From contig CAUJNA010003046.1 of NCBI GenBank assembly GCA_963377175.1, positions 426,538 through 490,537 of the forward strand: a stretch of 64,000 nt of DNA. The letters run 5' to 3'. The notes under the pieces are model-generated. The model did not search any database, had not been told where the DNA came from, and was given only the letters and a program-made list of their open reading frames with translations. This document shows, in pieces, positions 22,480-37,667 of the stretch. The stretch comes from Effrenium voratum. Lineage: Eukaryota > Sar > Dinophyceae > Suessiales > Symbiodiniaceae. Position numbers and translations under genes: made by a program. How positions within the stretch are numbered: the stretch's first letter is position 1; each line of letters opens with the position of its first letter.

Positions 22480-23950
22480 CACCTACAAATACCTGCAACT
22501 ATGCCTGCACTGGCAACAAACACAAATAAACATGGTGCCTTGCTCCTGCTGACTTTTAAGAACAAAAACAAAAACGCAGAAACAAACATGCGTAGCATGC
22601 TCTAAGAGACTGCCCCCCCTCGCTGACTGCCTAGCCAAGCACTGGCTTTTGGCACGGGGTGTCAGCTCCAGTCTACAACCATGCCCAGGCGCCAGCCAGT
22701 CTCTGCCGTGCTGCAGCCTCTCGGTGGCCATGTCTGCCACCGCCTTGTGCATAGGATGTACTGGATGTAATGCGTCAGGAGCTGCTGGGAGCACCAACTC
22801 CGGCTTGACCTGTGAGCTGCAAGCTGTGGTCAGCCAACCAAGTGATGCCTACCCTGGACATTCAAGCCTGGCGAATTGCTCTTTTTGCCAGAACTTCCTG
22901 CAATCCCGGGTTCATTAGTTTCCCGAAGCGGCACTCCATGATGCAACGCATTTGGGCGCAAGGTGCGCCAATGCGGCGAAGTGTCAGCCCCTTGGCAAGC
23001 CAAATCCCTATTTTGCGGTGTGCGCCCAAGGTCAAAGGGCCTGGTTGAGCTCCTGCCACCACCGCAAGCGCGCCGCCGCCTTGTCCCGCGGCGCCGGCGC
23101 TGGCGCCACTGGCATCTCCTGGGCTGGCTTCCGCCGGCGCCGCCAGGCAACCGCTGCCAGGAGAAGAACCCATGGCAGCAAAGTTAGGAGATCCATCGGG
23201 CCACGAATGCCCTCTGGTGGGAAATTTGGATGTCATCATTTGGTGACTTTGCTCGGAAGGCTGCGGGCTGGATCCATTGCGATCTTCTTCAGTCGCACGT
23301 GTGTCAGTCTGTGCGGAAGGAGCTAGACACTGATCCGGCCTTTACTAGCTGATCACAAGACCCGTGCCAGAATCTCGGTCTTTGAGCCGGCTTCTGCTTG
23401 CAGTATGAACGCCTGCCTCGCCCCCGGCTTGCACCAATCTGGTGGTTGAGCTTGCAACCCTCAAGGGGCACTTCTACTTCTGACTCCCCACTGTCTGTTT
23501 AGAACAGCACTTCAACCCCCACAACCTGTCTCTGCAAAAGGTGCTCTTTTGACCATTCCTCCAAAGGCCGAAGAGGCAGTGTTCAAAACAACATGGGACA
23601 TAAAGAGATTAACTTGCCGGCCTAGGGCACCCAATTGGTCTGTCCAAACAGGGGCCACCACGTTCAGCCTCTGATCTACGCCCTGCAGGGGCCGGGTAAC
23701 AATTGCTTCAGTCGCCAGGTTTAGGCCAAGCAAGCTGTGGCCTGTTTGCTCACATCACCCGAAATAGGCCGGGTGCCGAACAGAATCACATTGCCCCGAA
23801 ACAGGGGCCCCTAGCCTCTACGTGCCAAATGGCTGATGACAGCGGCCCCTATATCGAGCACCTTGAGCCGGGGCCCGTGGTGAGCAAGCAGCTTGCTGCC
23901 ATCAACGGGGAACTCCCTGTAAGCCTAGCAAAAGGGAACCCCCCATAGGA
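22480..23950. other. No gene firmly recognised
   Basis: A minus-strand frame near 23150-23040 (KPAQEMPVAPAPAPRDKAAA) and an open frame near 23700-23548 look partly coding but match nothing I know. If the FtsJ-like gene at 24 kb were intact, its catalytic-Lys exon should be here, and I cannot find it. Confidence 0.35.
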
Positions 23951-23957
23951 CACAGTC

Positions 23958-24923
23958 CTGCTTGAACCAGGTGCAGCTCTTCTCATTGGTGCCATCCCGG
24001 AGGCTGAAGCCGAAACCCTGACAGCGACAGCTCTTCTCCTCACCTCGGGTGTGCTGTTTGGCTTGGAGGGTGAGGCGCAGCTCCAATCTTTTAATTGCCC
24101 TCAGGCAGACCCCTGGAGTCAAGTTCATTGGTTCATTAGTTCATTTTGGCCGTAACAAAGGAAATGGCACCTGGGGATGAGGCAGGGGCTGATCAAAGGG
24201 AATGTTTCCAGCTTACATGACAGGGCCTTGGGGGTGGATTTCCCACCGTCCACAAAGGTGGAAGGACCCATCTGGCTTGCCGAGTGGTCTTGTCCACAGG
24301 ATCGCAACAAAAACAAGAGTGACCACGTTTTCTGAAGAGTGGCTGTTGGTCGAGCTTCCCACTTCTGTCACTTGCGCTGTTCTTTCACAAGGGGCATGTG
24401 CCTCCAAGAATCACAAGACAGCATCAAAACAAAGCCCCAAGCAACTACTTTGAAGCAAGCCCTTGCCCAACGCAAACAGTCTCATGCCAGCTCTTGACAT
24501 TAAGCTGTAGATGGCTGGCCCCACCCCTGATGCCGTAACACGCGAGCAATCCTGGCTGCCCCGCACAGCTGGAAGAGGTACTTAGACCACGCCCCGGGAG
24601 CGCCGCAAACATCCACAAACACCACCTCATCCTGGCACAAGTCAGCGTGCATGCTGACTAACCAAACCCTGCAAGCATGAAGCACATCCTTGCTGCACTT
24701 GCAAGCCAAGTCCTTGCGTTCCAACCGGTCCACCTGAGCGGAATGAAAACCCATGACATGGCCAGGCAGTTTGGTGGGTTTGCCTGACAAACGGGTGCAA
24801 CCAGACAAACCTTGAGGCAAATCGCCTTATCACTGTGGCTTGCTCAAACTTTGAAAGCACGTCAGGAATCAACTCATCCATTTGATGCGCAAGGTCCCCA
24901 CGCGATACCATCCCCTTTTGATC
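23958..24923 (-). CDS. FtsJ-like RNA 2'-O-methyltransferase, N-terminal exons
   Basis: Exon 24923-about 24830 encodes MVSRGDLAHQMDELIPDVLS. Exon 24631-about 24560 encodes DEVVFVDVCGAPGAWSKYLF, the glycine-rich SAM-binding motif I of the FtsJ/CMTR family (DVCG.PG.WS.YL). Exon 24017-23958 encodes GFGFSLRDGTNEKSCTWFKQ, which matches the next conserved block (GFG..L). All are minus strand with AG|G acceptors. A further open exon-like stretch at 25098-24954 (MSAHVCSRCQIEIDLKHG...) may be the preceding exon. The catalytic Lys and Glu blocks do not follow within the next 1.7 kb. Matching blocks occur only at 8.8-9.3 kb. Predicted role: cap or rRNA ribose methylation. Confidence 0.62.
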
Positions 24924-25459
24924 CTGTTGGGCAGCACTCTTGCAAGCCCGCACCTTGAGCCCACCAACTGCTCGGACTATCTCCTAGCGCTTCGGGCTGC
25001 CCGAATTCAGGCCAAAGAGAAGTCTTGAAGCAGGCAAACCAAACGCCATGTTTCAGGTCAATTTCGATTTGGCAGCGAGAGCACACATGCGCAGACATAG
25101 CCCATGGCCTGCAGAAGGACTGGTTTGCTCAGGAAATGCTCGTGGACAAGTAGTTCATTGCACAGCATTAAAACTAGAGGACGATTGGCCCGAAAGCATT
25201 TTTCCCCAGGTGCTCATCCAGCCGCGGAGACACCTTTTTACATCGCTGCGGCGAGCGTGTCCGCGCGCGGCGATGCTCAATGCGTATGGTCACATGAGAG
25301 CTCCATCTCATCGTCCTACGAGAGGAAACATGGCAGTGCTCGATCCCACATATTTACATCCGTTAAAACAAGAAGAGTAAAGCTCGTAAAGCTCGAAACG
25401 AATTACAAGCAAAAGGAAGAGCAATCAATAGCAAAGCTTACACGACGGCCACAGTTTCT

Positions 25460-25925
25460 GGCAAAGCACGCTCGCGCAACTTAGCTCTGTGCAAGATGGC
25501 TCTGCGCAGCTTGGCTCTGTGAAAGTTGGGTCTACGCAAGCTACTTTTCGCGAGTGGCTCTGCGCAACTGGCTCTGTGCAAGTTGGCTCTGCGCGAGTCT
25601 GCTCGGCGCAATGTGCTTTGCACGAACTGCGCCGCGCGATTCTCACGAAAGTGGTCTGCGCAAGCTGCATCGTTCCAGGCTGCTGCGCGCAAGTTCCTCT
25701 CTGCAAGCTGCTGCACGCAAGCGCTCTATGCAAGTTGCTCTGCGCAAGTGCTCTGAGCAAGTTGCTCTGCGCCAGTTGCTCCGTGCAAGCGCTTTGCGCA
25801 TGTGCTCTGTGCAAGTTGGTCTGTGCAAGTTGCTCTGCGCAAGTGCTTTGTGCAAGTGCTCTGTGCAAGTTGCTCTGCGCAAGTTGCTCTGCGCAAGTTG
25901 CTCTGAGCAAGTGCTGCTGCGCAGC
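25460..25925. repeat. 13-15 bp GCAAGTTGCTCTGC repeat array
   Basis: Units are 15 bp at the left end and drift to 13-14 bp at the right. Read on the minus strand, the 15 bp part gives a run of pentapeptide-like units (ANLHRA, KLRRA, ILHRA). The array may derive from a pentapeptide-repeat gene. The right part no longer keeps frame. Confidence 0.8.
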
Positions 25926-25940
25926 TGTGGGAATGTACTT

Positions 25941-26173
25941 CGCGTACTATTTTTTTGTACTTAAAAGTTGTGATTTTCCAGCCGGAGCTGCGGGAGTGTG
26001 CTCCGCGTACTACGTTTGTACTTAAAAGTTGCGATTTTCCAGCCGGAGCTGCGGGAGCACGCTCCGCATACTACGTCTGTACTTAAAAGTTGCGATTTTC
26101 CAGCCGGAGCTGCAGGAGCACGCTCCGCGTACTACGTTTGTACTTAAAAGCTGCGATTTTCAAGCCGGAGCTG
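25941..26173. repeat. Four 61 bp repeats with GGAGC...GCTCC hairpins
   Basis: Each unit holds ACGTTTGTACTTAAAAG, then GATTTTCCAGCCGGAGC and a short inverted repeat GGAGC/GCTCC. A matching set follows in copy 2 at 27661-27903. Confidence 0.85.
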
Positions 26174-26246
26174 CCGCGGACCAGGGGGGAATCGAACCCG
26201 GGACCGCGGGATTGCGAAAGCAGGCGCGCGCACCACGAGACAACTT
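26174..26246 (-). repeat. tRNA-like unit (decayed tRNA or SINE head), copy 1
   Basis: On the minus strand it has an A-box-like TGTCTCGTGGTGCGCG and, 34 nt later, a perfect B box GGTTCGATTCC, the spacing of an internal Pol III promoter. The acceptor and anticodon arms do not pair well, so it is unlikely to be a working tRNA. Confidence 0.6.
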
Positions 26247-26275
26247 CCAAAAGCCGTTTCGCGAGCAAGAAAATC

Positions 26276-26880
26276 GCACGGCGCCACAGCGAGAGCGCTT
26301 CGACACGCACGATCTCCGCAGAGGGTTCATCGGGCTCAAGACAGATGCGCACGGCGCCACAGCGAGAGCGATTCGACACGCACGATCCCCGCAGAGGGTT
26401 CATCGGGCTCAAGACAAATTCGCACGGCGCCACAGCGAGAGCGCTTCGACGCGCAGGATCTCCGCAGAGGGTTCGCCAAGGTCAAGACAAATTCGCACGG
26501 CGCCACAGCGAGAGCGCTTCGACACGCACGATCTCCGCAGAGGGTTCGCCGCGACCAAGACAGATTCGCGCGGCGCCACAGCGAGAGCGCCGACACGCAC
26601 GAGCACGGGCGCCACAGCGAGAGCGCTTCGACACGCACGATCTCCGCAGAGGGTTCGCCGCGCTCAAGACAAATTCGCACGGCGCCACAGCGAGAGCGCT
26701 TCGACACGCACGATCCCGCAGAGGGTTCATCGGGCTCAAGACAAATTCGCACGGCGCCACAGCGAGAGCGCTTCGACACGCACGATCTCCGCAGAGGGTT
26801 CGCCGCGCTCAAGACAAATTCGCACGGCGCCACAGCGAGAGCGCTTCGACACGCACGATCTCCGCAGAGGGGTGCGTTTC
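26276..26880. repeat. 73 bp repeat array
   Basis: About eight units containing GGCGCCACAGCGAGAGCG, TTCGACACGCACGATC and CCGCAGAGGGTTC. A few units are shortened, one to about 38 bp. Confidence 0.9.
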
Positions 26881-26910
26881 GTAAGCTCCTGTCGGGCCTA
26901 CCCCCGCCAG

Positions 26911-28683
26911 AACTAGAGGACGATTGGCCCGAAAGCATTTTTCCCCAGGTGCTCATCCAGCCGCGGAGACACCTTTTTACATCGCTGCTGCGAGCCGCGC
27001 GGCGATGCTCAATGCATATGGTCACATGAGAGCTCCATCTCATCGTCCTACGAGAGGAAACATGGCAGTGCTCGATCCCACATATTTACCTCCGTTAAAA
27101 CAAGAAGAGTAAAGCTCGTAAAGCTCGAAACGAATTACAAGCAAAAGGAAAGAGCAATCAATAGCAAAGCTTACACGACGGCCACAGTTTCTGCAAAGCA
27201 CGCTCGCGCAACTTAGCTCTGTGCAAGATGGCTCTGCGCAGCTTGGCTCTGTGAAAGTTGGGTCTACGCAAGCTACTTTTCGCGAGTGGCTCTGCGCAAC
27301 TGGCTCTGTGCAAGTTGGCTCTGCGCGAGTCTGCTCGGCGCAATGTGCTTTGCACGAACTGCGCCGCGCGATTTCTCACGAAAGTGGTCTGCGCAAGCTG
27401 CATCGTTCCAGGCTGCTGCGCGCAAGTTCCTCTCTGCAAGCTGCTGCACGCAAGCGCTCTATGCAAGTTGCTCTGCGCAAGTGCTCTGAGCAAGTTGCTC
27501 TGCGCCAGTTGCTCCGTGCAAGCGCTTTGCGCATGTGCTCTGTGCAAGTTGGTCTGTGCAAGTTGCTCTCCGCAAGTGCTTTGTGCAAGTGCTCTGTGCA
27601 AGTTGCTCTGCACAAGTTGCTCTGCGCAAGTTGCTCTGAGCAAGTGCTGCCGGAGCTGTGGGAATGTACTTCGCGTACTATTTTTTGTACTGAAAAGTTG
27701 TGATTTTCCAGCCGGAGCTGCGGGAGTGTGCTCCGCGTACTACGTTTGTACTTAAAAGCTGCGATTTTCCAGCCGGAGCTGCGGGAGCACGCTCCGCATA
27801 CTACGTCTGTACTTAAAAGTTGCGATTTTCCAGCCGGAGCTGCAGGAGCACGCTCCGCGTACTACGTTTGTACTTAAAAGCTGCGATTTTCAAGCCGGAG
27901 CTGCCGCGGACCAGGGGGGAATCGAACCCGGGACCGCGGGATTGCGAAAGCAGGCGCGCACACCACGAGACAACTTCCAAAAGCCGTTTCGCGAGCAAGA
28001 AAATCGCACGGCGCCACAGCGAGAGCGCTTCGACACGCACGATCTCCGCAGAGGGTTCATCGGGCTCAAGACAGATGCGCACGGCGCCACAGCGAGAGCG
28101 ATCCGACACGCACGATCCCCGCAGAGGGTTCATCGGGCTCAAGACAAATTCGCACGGCGCCACAGCGAGAGCGCTTCGACGCGCAGGATCTCCGCAGGAT
28201 CTCCGCAGAGGGTTCGCCGCGTCAAGACAATTCGCACGGCGCCACAGCGAGAGCGCTTCGACACGCACGATCTCCGCAGAGGGTTCGCCAAGGTCAAGAC
28301 AAATTCGCACGGCGCCACAGCGAGAGCGCTTCGACACGCACGATCTCCGCAGAGGGTTCGCGGGTCAAGACAAATTCGCACGGCGCCACAGCGAGAGCGC
28401 TTCGACACGCACGATCTCCGCAGAGGGTTCGCCGCGCTCAAGACAAATTCGCACGGCGCCACAGCGAGAGCGCTTCGACACGCACGATCTCCGCAGAGGG
28501 TTCGTCGGGCTCAAGACAGAATTCGCACGGCGCCACAGCGAGAGCGATCCGACACGCACGATCTCCGCAGAGGGTTCGCCGGGCTCAAGACAAATTCGCA
28601 CGGCGCCACAGCGAGAGCGCTTCGACACGCACGATCTCCGCAGAGGGGTGCGTTTCGTAAGCTCCTGTCGGGCCTACCCCCGC
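26911..28683. repeat. Tandem segmental duplication, copy 2
   Basis: It has the same order of parts as copy 1, with small indels. The number and order of 73 bp units differ, including an 11 bp partial duplication near 28190-28200. The low divergence points to a recent event. Confidence 0.95.
27904..27976 (-). repeat. tRNA-like unit, copy 2
   Basis: Identical to copy 1 except for one base in the spacer before the A box. The B box GGTTCGATTCC is kept. Confidence 0.6.
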
Positions 28684-29395
28684 CAGAAAAAGAAGAAGAA
28701 TTAAGAGTCGAGAAGTGAAGGTAGAACAGAAAAGTTAGCTTGTGTTTTTAGGATAGTGAAGTAACACCCGACAAATTAGCTTGTGCTTTTAGTAGAATGA
28801 GATAACAGCCGAAAAGTTGACATGAGAAGTTGGCAGGTGAAGTAACTCTCAAAAAGTTCACATGAGAAGTAGGCAGGTGAAGTAACTCTCGACAAGTTGG
28901 CATGAGAAGTTGGCAGGTGAAGTAACTCTCGACAAGTTGGCATTAGAAGTTGTCAGGTGAAGTAACTCTCGACAAGTTGGCATGAGAAGTTGGCAGCCGC
29001 TTTTAGAAGAAGAACCCTTCGCAATGCTTCCGGGAAAAAGAAGAAGAATTAAGAGTCGAGAAGTGAAGGTAGAACAGAAAAGTTAGCTTGTGTTTTTAGG
29101 ATAGTGAAGTAACACCCGACAAATTAGCTTGTGCTTTTAGTAGAATGAGATAACAGCCGAAAAGTTGACATGAGAAGTTGGCAGGTGAAGTAACTCTCAA
29201 AAAGTTGACATGAGAAGTAGGCAGGTGAAGTAACTCTCGACAAGTTGGCATGAGAAGTTGGCAGGTGAAGTAACTCTCGACAAGTTGGCATGAGAAGGTG
29301 GCAGGTGAAGTAACTCTCGACAAGTTGGCATGAGAAGTTGGCAGGTGAAGTTGGCAGCCGCTTTTAGAAGAAGAACCCTTCGCAATGCTTCCGGG
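28684..29395. repeat. Duplicated 350 bp block with 40 bp internal repeats
   Basis: Two blocks start at about 28685 and 29034 with GAAAAAGAAGAAGAATTAAG and end with CTTCGCAATGCTTCCGGG. Inside, GACAAGTTGGCATGAGAAGT plus GGCAGGTGAAGTAACTCTC repeats every 40 bp, three to four times per block. Confidence 0.92.
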
Positions 29396-29399
29396 AAAA

Positions 29400-30215
29400 A
29401 CGAACCCAGAACCCAACTGCCACAGTCCAGGCTATGATTCTTGTTTCTGGGCTAAAGAGAAAATCCTTTCCCAAAAAGAAACGGAGTTGCTGACAACTGC
29501 GCTTTGTCTTGTCCAGTCTTATAAGTTCACAGCGTCCGCCGGGCACACTATCCTCCAGTTTGTCGCCTGCTCTATTGCCTAAGGGCCCGCCACGATCTGC
29601 TGCCTCGGCCGTCCATCGGATTCCAAACCTATGCGAGACCAGACTGCGGTTGCAAGATTAAATGGATCAAGCACCAACCGTGTTGGCTCTACCAACTACA
29701 GGTTTTTGGCCAATTCTATCTGCCTCCGTCTGAGATCGGTATGGTGCTTATCTGCCCCAAATGTGCGAGCAATCAAGTCTGAAGCCCTACACAAGCATTC
29801 ACACCAAGTGACACTTCTGCAGCCTGTTTGACGTGGTATTGATCAACATTGAATAATTGTCCACAGAACGGGGAGGCTGAAGCTGCTGATGTGAAATGTG
29901 CAATCGGCCAGTGTCCAAAGAGAGGCAGATTGAAAATGTGGGTTTTTTGCTAGCAAAGCTGATGGACATGTTTGAACAATTTTGATTTCTTCCCCAGTGT
30001 GTTTAACAATGCCTGCTGCTTGGCAGGCACTGGGATGCTGTGCCAGCCAGTATCAGCACTGGCACTTGCTCGGGTATGCCCCTGCGTGCACAAGAGACTT
30101 GGTGTCTCTGCCTCTTTTTTTTCTGTTTTGTTTGTTCGTCTTCTGCGTGTGCCTGTCGCGAGCAACTGCCACGGTCGAATGCAGGCTACTGCACCAAGGC
30201 ATCTGAGACAGCGAC
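29400..30215. other. No gene recognised
   Basis: Unique sequence without a supported exon. Open frames on both strands lack splice-site support or family features. Confidence 0.4.
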
Positions 30216-30219
30216 TTGC

Positions 30220-30419
30220 GGGTAGATTTCATCACGCGCCAGCCAGTACGCCTGCGCCACTTTTAGACCCAGTTCTTCAGCCTTCTCTTGCCCCTACGTA
30301 TTAGCGTTTACCCGCTTCTCAATGCGGAAGCCATGGGGCTGTGGGCTCGAGAATGAGACTGCGCCTGACCCTCGCCAGCATCAAAGAGCGCGTCCATGCG
30401 GGACTTCTGTCGCCACAGC
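30220..30419 (-). CDS. Two exons of an unrecognised gene
   Basis: Exon 30419-30332 follows TTTCAG|G and encodes LWRQKSRMDALFDAGEGQ and a Ser/His-rich tail (AQSHSRAHSPM). Exon 30293-30220 follows GTAG|GGG and encodes GQEKAEELGLKVAQAYWLAR then DEIYP before a GC donor. They join in phase if the first ends at a GC donor after ATG (30332). The intron would be only 38 nt, which is very short, so these may be alternatives or parts of larger exons. Family unknown. Confidence 0.45.
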
Positions 30420-30429
30420 CTGAAACAGA

Positions 30430-33400
30430 ACATACATGTGTTTTATTCCGTGCCTCAAAGCTTTCACGTTCCCCACAAACAATTTGTTTGGATGGGTGTG
30501 TGACTCAATAACCGTGTCATAAGCTTGCTGCCCGAGAAATTCCAGCAGGCGAAACGATCAGCGACTTGCGCAGGGAGTTGCATTCAACGCTCATGAACTG
30601 ATGGTCTCATTGCCTGTGTGACCGAACAACTCCCACTGCGACCAGCAGCAAACAACAAGGCATCAAGGGCCAATAGCTAGTTCTAGATAGCCTTCGATGA
30701 GCCCCCCGCTGGTCCTGGGAAATGAATCTTCTAGCCAATCGATTCAAGGACCTTATTTTGGTCGGGGCCACAGTCATTCCCCCACATCTTTCCCATTGAC
30801 TCCGGCTTGGCCAATCGCTGCTCGACGTCCTCGCAAGGGCAAAGCCCAGACTTGGACCTGTAGTCGGCGCAACCGGACATGACAAATGCCGGAGCTGGTG
30901 GATCCATTGGCTAGAAATGTTGTCAGCTAACATTGAACCAACTGTTCTGCTGAGGTCCCTAGTTTGCAAACGCCTTCAACAAAGGCAAAGCTGACACTGA
31001 CACTTAACGGGCAGTCTTTACTCGATGTGGGTGACCCCGATTCTCGCAGCCTCCGGATGCAAACACACACGTGCACAGCCTGTGCCCTCTTCTGCTGGTA
31101 GAGCTTGCTGGTACAAAAGGTTTCTTGCCATCCTGCCTCCAGGCAGCGTTGAAGTGATCAATGCCTCTTGCTGAGGCTCCGGCATCCGCTGTGGGGAGGC
31201 CAAGGGGGACATCTCTGGCGGCGGCAAACCCTGGCGGGGGGAGAAGATGCCCACTCATGGTGGCGAAAATTCAATCATGGCGGCAGCAACTATTCACGGG
31301 CTGCAACTGCCCTTTTGGACGAGTTTTAGCAGGACCACTGCGACAACAACCTGTCCAAAAAAGCCCTACTTCAAGAAGCAGTAAAGTTCCGATCTCTTGA
31401 TGTCTGGCGGTCTCTCCCGCAAACATGGCTCGCTTTTGCCCAGGGCTGACTACAGCAGAGTTGCTCTGGGCGCTCCTCCTGGAAAGCTGGCGAAGTGCTT
31501 GCAAGCTTGAATACCTGAGCACCGGCCCACCCGGCCCACCCGGCCCACACGCGTACAGCTTTTTGAAAAAAATGCGGGAGGGACACACACGCAGGCGGAG
31601 CGTGCTCAACCAAGCGCGCCCATTCAAAACTGTAAGCGGGCATCAGGTGCTTCTCATTTTAAAGAGCAAGCTCCACGAGCCATGCCCACCTTGAAGACGT
31701 CTTGCAACGCTATGTGGTGCGCTTTTCCCCCACCCACCCGAATTGACGCTGACATAGAACCTAGCAACATGTCAGCCACCATCCTTTTCCAGCTGCGCCT
31801 CATGATGCCTGGACGAGAGGCTGAGCGGCTTCCTAATCCACTTGAAGCATCAGAAATCACACGGAAGCATCAACCACCCCATGATCTTCTCCACCGCCGC
31901 GAAAAAAATGAAACAGTAACTCAGTAGCAGTTGCACCGCCACAATCCCTGAGGCTGGTGCCAGAGTGCCTTCAGTGCCTTCTGCTGCCTCGGCCACCAAA
32001 GGTTTTGCTTCGATGCCGTGCGTGACACGTCATCAGCTCCAGGTGAACGGGCACCGCCAACTGAAACACTCACTAAGCTCGCAAACGGCATTCATTGCCC
32101 AAGCAAACACGGCAATTACTAAACACACAGAATACAAAACCTCGCCACACTGCTGGTCAACTCAATCGTGATGGTCACCCAAGAAAAGGATGCGAACCTT
32201 TCATGGTTCAGAATGTGCAAATTGACTGAGGCATGAGTAGGAGTACGCTCTTTGCCAAATCGCGTTGCAACAAATACACTTGCTGACTCCAATCTCTGCA
32301 CCCTGAGACGCGCGCTTCAAGCTCTGATGCAGCCATAAGCTGGGCAGGTGGGAAGCACCCTGCTACTGATGCTATTCCTGTGTGTCCGATTGGTGATTGC
32401 GACCCAATCCAACACATGACTTGCGGATTATCTTGGTAAAGTAATACAGTGGCTTCAGATTGCAATGCTAAGCGACGGATTGGCAACCTGCTTGCAATTG
32501 ACGCTGATGCGAGGGATCAACAAGCTGTGGCCTCAGAAGTTACGCCACGTTTCCTTGCTCGGCTATGCTGAAGGTCGGAGCAAACGGCTGCCGGGCGTCT
32601 GTGCCCATAGTGAACAAGTGCACAAGTATTGCGCTCGCTTATTGTTGACATCGAAGCTCCAACCTCAACATATGCCGATAGCGCCGATAACCCTTGCTGG
32701 AGCTTGGGGTAGTCGCCAGCCCTTGCATCAGTGAGCACTGCTAACAAAGCTCAAGCAACTTTGCTTAGGCAAGCGTTCGTTCTTGGGCGGCGGTGGGAAT
32801 TCCTCTAAACCTCCCAGTGCGCTGACTAGCCCCCTGCCTATGGTCCATCTCTTTTCTCAGCCGAGGTAGATTGCTTCGATTCAGGTGCGAGGCGTCTAAT
32901 GGCTCTTCACCAGAGCCTGGGGACCTGACGGGCACTGCGTCCCTTAGGGAAGCAAGGACGTGGTGGCGGTGGTAAACCCGCAAGGCGAGGCATGGCATGA
33001 GGCTGGGATGGCTGGGGTTGCCCTGGCTCATTCTTCACTGAAAGTTGATGCAAAAAGGAAGTTCGGAAGGCATGCGAGGTCTCCGGCAACCCAGAGCCGA
33101 TTCCAACCACCTGTGATTCTGTTGCCAAATCTTGGCGGTGGCAAAACTCGTAAGCCGCGCAGCTGTCTCCGGACAAGCTTTGCCTAGGTTTGCCCAACGA
33201 ACTCGTGATGGCAACCTGGCCTAGCAACTTTTCCTGGATAGAGCATCTGCCCACCCACGAATAACAATCTTAAGCTCGCAGCTGGCCCGCGGCTTGCGCA
33301 AGCATCTGTGGCAATGCAATGCCCCAGGCAGAACAGGTTGAACTTCACAGAACTTGAGGACACGAACAACCAACACCACAAGAAAACAAAGACTAACTCC

Positions 33401-33780
33401 GCGAGACACTGTTCAAAGCCTGTTGGTAGGACTGCAGCTCCAAAAGTACCACAGCCCGCTAAGCGAATTCAATGTGCTCTTCCGGTGCCTGGCGTCCCCA
33501 AACATTTTGCAGCGTGAACATGTTGTCTAATGAAACAGGGATGGGTAAAGCAATGACCTGAAACGGCATGCGGCGAAGCCACGTCAATTTTCAGTTTAGC
33601 TTGCATCATCTGCAACTGGAACCCAAACATATGAGCGAAACAACATGTGTCAATTTGAAAGCAAGCAAAGAGCAAATTTAGCCAACGACCGCATGACAGC
33701 GCAGGCTAGCGTGCAATACCACGACACAGCTGCTGCAAACAAACCAAACTTCTTTGCCAAACGTAATTGCCGCGCGCAAA
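30430..33780. other. Mostly unassigned, two exon candidates
   Basis: 31230-31137 (minus) lies between CCAG|GG and GGAG|GC and encodes LPPPEMSPLASPQRMPEPQQ, though another frame of the same exon is also open. About 32924-32835 (minus) follows TCAG|G and encodes SPGSGEEPLDASHLNRSNLP. Neither can be tied to a family or to a neighbour. The rest shows no repeat or gene I can support. Confidence 0.3.
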
Positions 33781-33784
33781 AACA

Positions 33785-37095
<3,311 letters not shown>

Positions 37096-37099
37096 CGCA

Positions 37100-37665
37100 G
37101 CATGATGCCCATCAAGGCGGGACCACATAAGGAGTCCCAACAATCGAAGTTCGGGCGTCAACCTTATGCTGATATTGCGGACCTTAAAACGAGAAACTTG
37201 ATCTTCCTTGAGTTGTTCTACGGAGTGAGAATGTCTACATCGGTGAATGTTAGACACGCAAAAACTAAATTGCATACTCGCCGGCTTTTGCCGCCGAACT
37301 CTGTGGCAACTTGAGAACCTGCCTGCGCGAGGTGTAGGGCAACCGCGTTGCGAATGCTGGTGAAGTTTGTTTCTCTGCTTGTGGGTTTGTAGCTTTTGAA
37401 AATCCACGCGCCCGACGACGTGTAGGACAATTGCCTCAGGTCTGCCATCCTACACCATTGTTTAACACTGTTTTATTGACCGCCCTGGCCCCCCCCCTCC
37501 AGAAAAAGCACTTTGTTTAGCACCGAGCTCCCCCACGCGTGTCAACAACCTTCTCTATAGAAGCCTGAAGCCTTAACTTTGATAGTTGCTATCACCGGGC
37601 CCAAGAACCCAACTCTTCACGCCCAGCTCCTCAGACTACGCCTTCCCAGACTACTTGCCTCCATG
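37100..37665. other. No gene recognised
   Basis: The plus frame running out of the microsatellite continues to a stop at about 37313 with non-repetitive residues (KAGPHKESQQSKFGRQPYAD), but nothing else supports a gene. Confidence 0.35.
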
Positions 37666-37667
37666 TG

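Larger units (their letters stand above)
25168..26910. repeat. Tandem segmental duplication, copy 1
   Basis: About 1.74 kb, nearly identical to 26911-28683. In order it contains a roughly 290 bp unique head, a 13-15 bp repeat array (about 25460-25925), four 61 bp units, a tRNA-like unit, and about eight 73 bp units, ending in GGGCCTACCCCCGCCAGAA. Copy 2 begins at the same word, GAGGACGATTGGCCCGAAAG. The 250-300 aa open frames here are translations of repeats. Confidence 0.95.

Noticed and set aside
26174..27976. Functional tRNA genes
   Set aside because: The B box is perfect, but the acceptor and anticodon stems do not pair. Listed as tRNA-like repeats instead.
26276..28640. Possible CRISPR array
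   Set aside because: The repeats are directly adjacent without unique spacers, there are no cas-like genes, and the DNA is eukaryotic.
26029..28718. Open frames of about 175-295 aa rich in RHSESASTRTISAEGS
   Set aside because: These are translations of the 73 bp array. Several frames on both strands are equally open.
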